Origin: Acidobacteriota bacterium | Lineage (GTDB): Bacteria; Acidobacteriota; Terriglobia; 20CM-2-55-15 | Assembly: GCA_003222755.1 (NCBI GenBank) | Contig: QHXA01000113.1 | Location: 1 to 8,301, forward strand | Direction: 5' to 3' | Length of the DNA stretch: 8,301 nucleotides | In this document: positions 6,575 to 8,301 of the stretch, piece by piece | Layout: each line of letters opens with the position of its first letter | Numbering within the stretch: the stretch's first letter is position 1 | Notes under the pieces: model-generated | What the model was told of the DNA's origin: nothing | The model's input: only the letters and a program-made list of their open reading frames with translations | Database searches by the model: none | Translations under genes and position numbers: made by a program

Positions 6575-7465
6575 ATGAGAGAGAGAATAAGCTACTATAG
6601 CGACGGCCTAAAACTGTCCGGAATACTTTCTACGCCTGACAATTCCCCAGGAAAACGTTTTCCTGGTGTCGTGCTTGTGCCAGGTTTCATGAGCACGGCG
6701 GATGCTTTCTTTCCTGGGTTCGCTGAAGAGTTGAACGCAGGTGGCTTTGTAGCCCTAACTATGGATTTCAGAGGATTCGGAGAGAGCGAAGGCGTCCGCG
6801 GCGAGGTAATTCCATACCTACAGATCTATGACGCTAGTAACGCCATATCCTACTTGCAATCAAGACCAGAAGTTAACCCTGACAAAATCGCCGTGTTAGG
6901 TGTAAGTCTGGGAGGAGGAGAAGTAGCATACATAGCAGCTCGAGACCGACGAGTAAAGGCTGTTGCCTCAATGGTCTTGGTCGGTGATGGCGAGCGGAGA
7001 ATGCGAAGATTTCGAACCGAGCAGCAGTGGGAAACTCTAATGCAAAAAGTTCGAGAGGACAGGATAAACAGGGTTTTGACTGGCAAGTCCAAAGACTTCC
7101 ATGGGTTTTTGAATGAGGGAACCGATTCGGTACTGATAATGCCTCCTGATCTGAGCTCTTCCTTGAAGGATGCTGAACAGGTGGAAAAGGAAAAAGGCAA
7201 CAGAACAACTCTAGCAACCGTTGATGGGTGGCTGGACTACAAGCCGGAAGAGATTATTGACAAGGTGTCTCCAACACCAATTCTCTTCGTTCAAGCTGAG
7301 AAGGACGAGCTCGAGGCTGATGACGCCGATAGATTGTATAGTAAGGCTAAGGAACCGAAGAAGCTCTTCACTCTAAAAGGCGGCGTACACTTCGACGTGT
7401 ATGGGAAGAGGACAAATGAAGCTATGAAACCGGTCCTCGAATGGTTCAAACAGTACCTTCAATGA
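6575..7465 (+). CDS. Alpha/beta hydrolase (serine hydrolase, dienelactone hydrolase/acyl-peptidase-like)
   Basis: The 296-residue cytoplasmic protein has no signal peptide and carries the full alpha/beta-hydrolase machinery. An oxyanion-hole loop LVPGF lies at residues 34-38. A second strand and turn, LTMDFRGFGESEG, follows at 61-73. The nucleophile elbow GVSLGG holds Ser111. Asp244 in QAEKDELE and His272 in GGVHFDVY complete the catalytic triad. A charged insertion at about 140-215 (RRMRRFRTEQ, QVEKEKGNR) would form the cap over the active site. The fold predicts an esterase, thioesterase or related hydrolase; the substrate is not readable. Codon use is unlike its neighbours: 11 of 20 arginines are AGA/AGG and 6 of 12 isoleucines are ATA. 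The LLM gene has 3 of 26 AGA/AGG and no ATA, and the CoA-transferase subunit has 3 of 18 AGA/AGG. GC content is visibly lower as well. This suggests recent horizontal acquisition. The start is supported by AAGGGAG nine bases upstream. It lies 49 bases after the LLM stop. Confidence 0.88.
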   Translation: MRERISYYSDGLKLSGILSTPDNSPGKRFPGVVLVPGFMSTADAFFPGFAEELNAGGFVALTMDFRGFGESEGVRGEVIPYLQIYDASNAISYLQSRPEVNPDKIAVLGVSLGGGEVAYIAARDRRVKAVASMVLVGDGERRMRRFRTEQQWETLMQKVREDRINRVLTGKSKDFHGFLNEGTDSVLIMPPDLSSSLKDAEQVEKEKGNRTTLATVDGWLDYKPEEIIDKVSPTPILFVQAEKDELEADDADRLYSKAKEPKKLFTLKGGVHFDVYGKRTNEAMKPVLEWFKQYLQ

Positions 7466-7468
7466 ATC

Positions 7469-7476
7469 AAATGCAG
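7469..7476 (+). repeat. Right copy of 8-bp inverted repeat flanking the hydrolase gene
   Basis: AAATGCAG begins three bases after the hydrolase stop codon and mirrors CTGCATTT at 6527-6534. No target-site duplication was seen outside the pair. Confidence 0.25.
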
Positions 7477-7494
7477 GACCGATCAAATCTACAA

Positions 7495-7510
7495 GTTTGA
7501 CCGTTCAAAC
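7495..7510 (+). promoter_or_regulatory. Palindrome overlapping the candidate -35 (possible operator or weak hairpin)
   Basis: GTTTGA (7495-7500) and TCAAAC (7505-7510) are perfect inverted repeats around CCGT. A related half-site, TCAAA at 7483-7487, lies just upstream and could pair alternatively with TTTGA. As DNA this could be a repressor site over the -35 element; as RNA it is a weak AT-rich hairpin after the hydrolase gene, without a T-run. Neither role is established. Confidence 0.3.
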
Positions 7511-7524
7511 GTAACGTGTATATA
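7497..7524 (+). promoter_or_regulatory. Candidate sigma70-type promoter
   Basis: TTGACC (7497-7502) and TATATA (7519-7524) are separated by 16 bases. They match the -35 and -10 consensus at four or more of six positions each. The promoter would point toward the VOC pseudogene, whose start lies 221 bases further on, so it would give a long leader. It was found by eye, and such matches occur by chance in AT-rich patches. Confidence 0.3.
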
Positions 7525-7745
7525 GACAGAAAGGTCTCCCCGCCGTTCGCAGGCGAGTGGTTGAGTGCGCCCCTTCGACTGGAGAGTTTTCCCTCCCGAG
7601 TTAGTTCACGCCGATCGAGTCGGAACCTACTGCCAGCCGATGATCCTGAGCTTCCTTTACGTTAGGCAACAGCGCCTCAGGCCCGTGAGTACATATTCGA
7701 CAGAGACTTTATGTGCAGCCGCACGCCACGACGAGCAATACTCCT

Positions 7746-8301
7746 ATGGAACCTAGTTTCGATCGCACGGTTGAGGACGTCGGCAATATCGTTCACCTCG
7801 AACATGTGAACGTGCGGCAGCCCGACCAGCAGTTAGCGACGATTCCTACATCTCAGCTCTTGGCTTAACGCGCAATCCCTACATGATGGTGGGTGTAGAC
7901 AACATGTGGGTCAATATCGGGCGGAGCCAGATGCATTTGCCGACAGGTGATCGCCAACGCATTCGAGGCACTATTGGGCTTGTCGTGCCTGATTTGCACG
8001 CGCTGATAAAGCGGCTGCGCGACGCGGCCGCACTACTTTCCGATACTCAATTCGGATTTCGTGAGCTGGAGAAGTTCGTTGAAGCCACGTGCCCTTAGGG
8101 CAATCGGTTTCGTTGTCACGTGCCGTCACCGGAGTTGGGAGAAACGCAGCTCGGCATCGCGTACGTGGAGTTTACAGTGCCCGCCGGGACTGCCACTCAC
8201 ATTGTCCGCTTTTATCGAGAGATTATGAATGCCTCGGCAAATGTTTCGGCGCAGGACGGATCGGTTACGGCGCGGGTGGGCGCAGGAGGACATCAACGCT
8301 T
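7746..8301 (+). pseudogene. VOC-family protein (glyoxalase/bleomycin-resistance/dioxygenase superfamily) pseudogene, 3' end outside the window
   Basis: Reading from ATG at 7746 gives a VOC-like opening (VEDVGNIVHLEHVNVRQPD) that runs into TAA at 7866-7868 after 40 codons. A sensible continuation lies in the next frame from about 7847: YISALGLTRNPYMMVGVDNMW, then MHLPTG, then GTIGLVVPDLHALIKRL. One base therefore appears to have been lost near 7838-7847. The second frame is then cut by TAG at 8096-8098 in ATCP(stop)GNRFRCH, where tryptophan (TGG) would be usual before GNRF, so a single G-to-A change explains it. After the TAG the same frame stays open to the window edge (GIAYVEFTVPAGTA, then IVRFYREIMNA), which looks like a second VOC module. 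VOC proteins are metal-dependent enzymes or binding proteins of varied function; this one's ancestral role is unknown. No strong ribosome binding site precedes the ATG. No functional full-length product is expected. Confidence 0.8.

Larger units (their letters stand above)
7466..7745 (+). other. Non-coding stretch between the hydrolase gene and the VOC pseudogene
   Basis: No convincing gene lies in these 280 bases. The only open frame (GTG at 7565 to 7756) has no ribosome binding site, an implausible residue mix and overlap with the VOC start. The stretch holds the right copy of the flanking inverted repeat, a palindrome and a candidate promoter near its left end. A six-base inverted repeat (CCTGAG with CTCAGG) lies around 7645-7682. 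No transposase remnant or recognisable insertion-sequence end was seen. Confidence 0.5.

Noticed and set aside
7466..7745. Insertion-sequence remnant
   Set aside because: I found no transposase fragment, paired terminal inverted repeats of useful length or target duplication within the stretch.
7565..7756. 63-codon open frame in the gap before the VOC pseudogene
   Set aside because: It starts with GTG without a ribosome binding site, runs over the VOC start and shows no protein-like pattern.
7836..7850. Programmed ribosomal frameshift in the VOC gene
   Set aside because: There is no slippery heptamer or downstream structure at the junction, and a second lesion (TAG at 8096) would still end translation.
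7883..8098. Independent 71-residue small protein
   Set aside because: Its sequence is the middle of a VOC-type protein whose N-terminal part lies upstream in another frame and whose C-terminal part continues in frame after the TAG, so it is a fragment.
8096..8098. TAG as a recoded amino acid (pyrrolysine or suppressor readthrough)
   Set aside because: The context fits a simple TGG-to-TAG change in a gene that is already frameshifted, and nothing in the window suggests recoding.

Overview
The window most resembles a chromosomal segment of an Acidobacteriota member (Solibacter/Bryobacterales-like). This rests mainly on the first gene, a roughly 1,300-residue Oar-like TonB-dependent receptor with an N-terminal carboxypeptidase-regulatory-like domain, a type greatly expanded in that phylum. 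It also rests on the small secreted protein behind it. The taxonomic call is an inference. All supportable genes lie on the + strand.

Layout. Positions 84-4022 encode the outer-membrane receptor. A short spacer of about 80 bases carries a well-placed ribosome binding site, a four-codon open frame and a small hairpin. It leads into a 150-residue exported protein of unknown function (4102-4554). After a 181-base gap comes a likely two-gene operon: a class I CoA-transferase beta-type subunit (4736-5497) and, 26 bases later, a luciferase-like (LLM class) flavin/F420-dependent oxidoreductase (5524-6525). No alpha subunit of the CoA-transferase is present anywhere in the window. Next is an alpha/beta hydrolase with a complete Ser-Asp-His triad (6575-7465). 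Its codon use differs sharply from its neighbours, and its ribosome binding site can fold into an imperfect hairpin. A 280-base non-coding stretch (7466-7745) with a candidate promoter and palindrome follows. The window ends in a decayed VOC-family (glyoxalase/dioxygenase superfamily) gene, 7746 to beyond 8301, broken by one frameshift and one in-frame TAG.

How the genes may work together. The receptor and the small exported protein are envelope proteins and plausibly expressed together. The CoA-transferase subunit and LLM oxidoreductase look like part of a catabolic module acting on CoA-linked acids, but the substrate cannot be read from the sequence. The hydrolase looks like a later arrival, and the VOC gene is a relic. 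I see no CRISPR array, tRNA, rRNA, transposase, phage gene or defence system, and no clear previously undescribed system. The points most worth checking are the VOC pseudogene, the orphan CoA-transferase subunit, the atypical hydrolase, and the mini-ORF/hairpin leader in front of the small exported protein.
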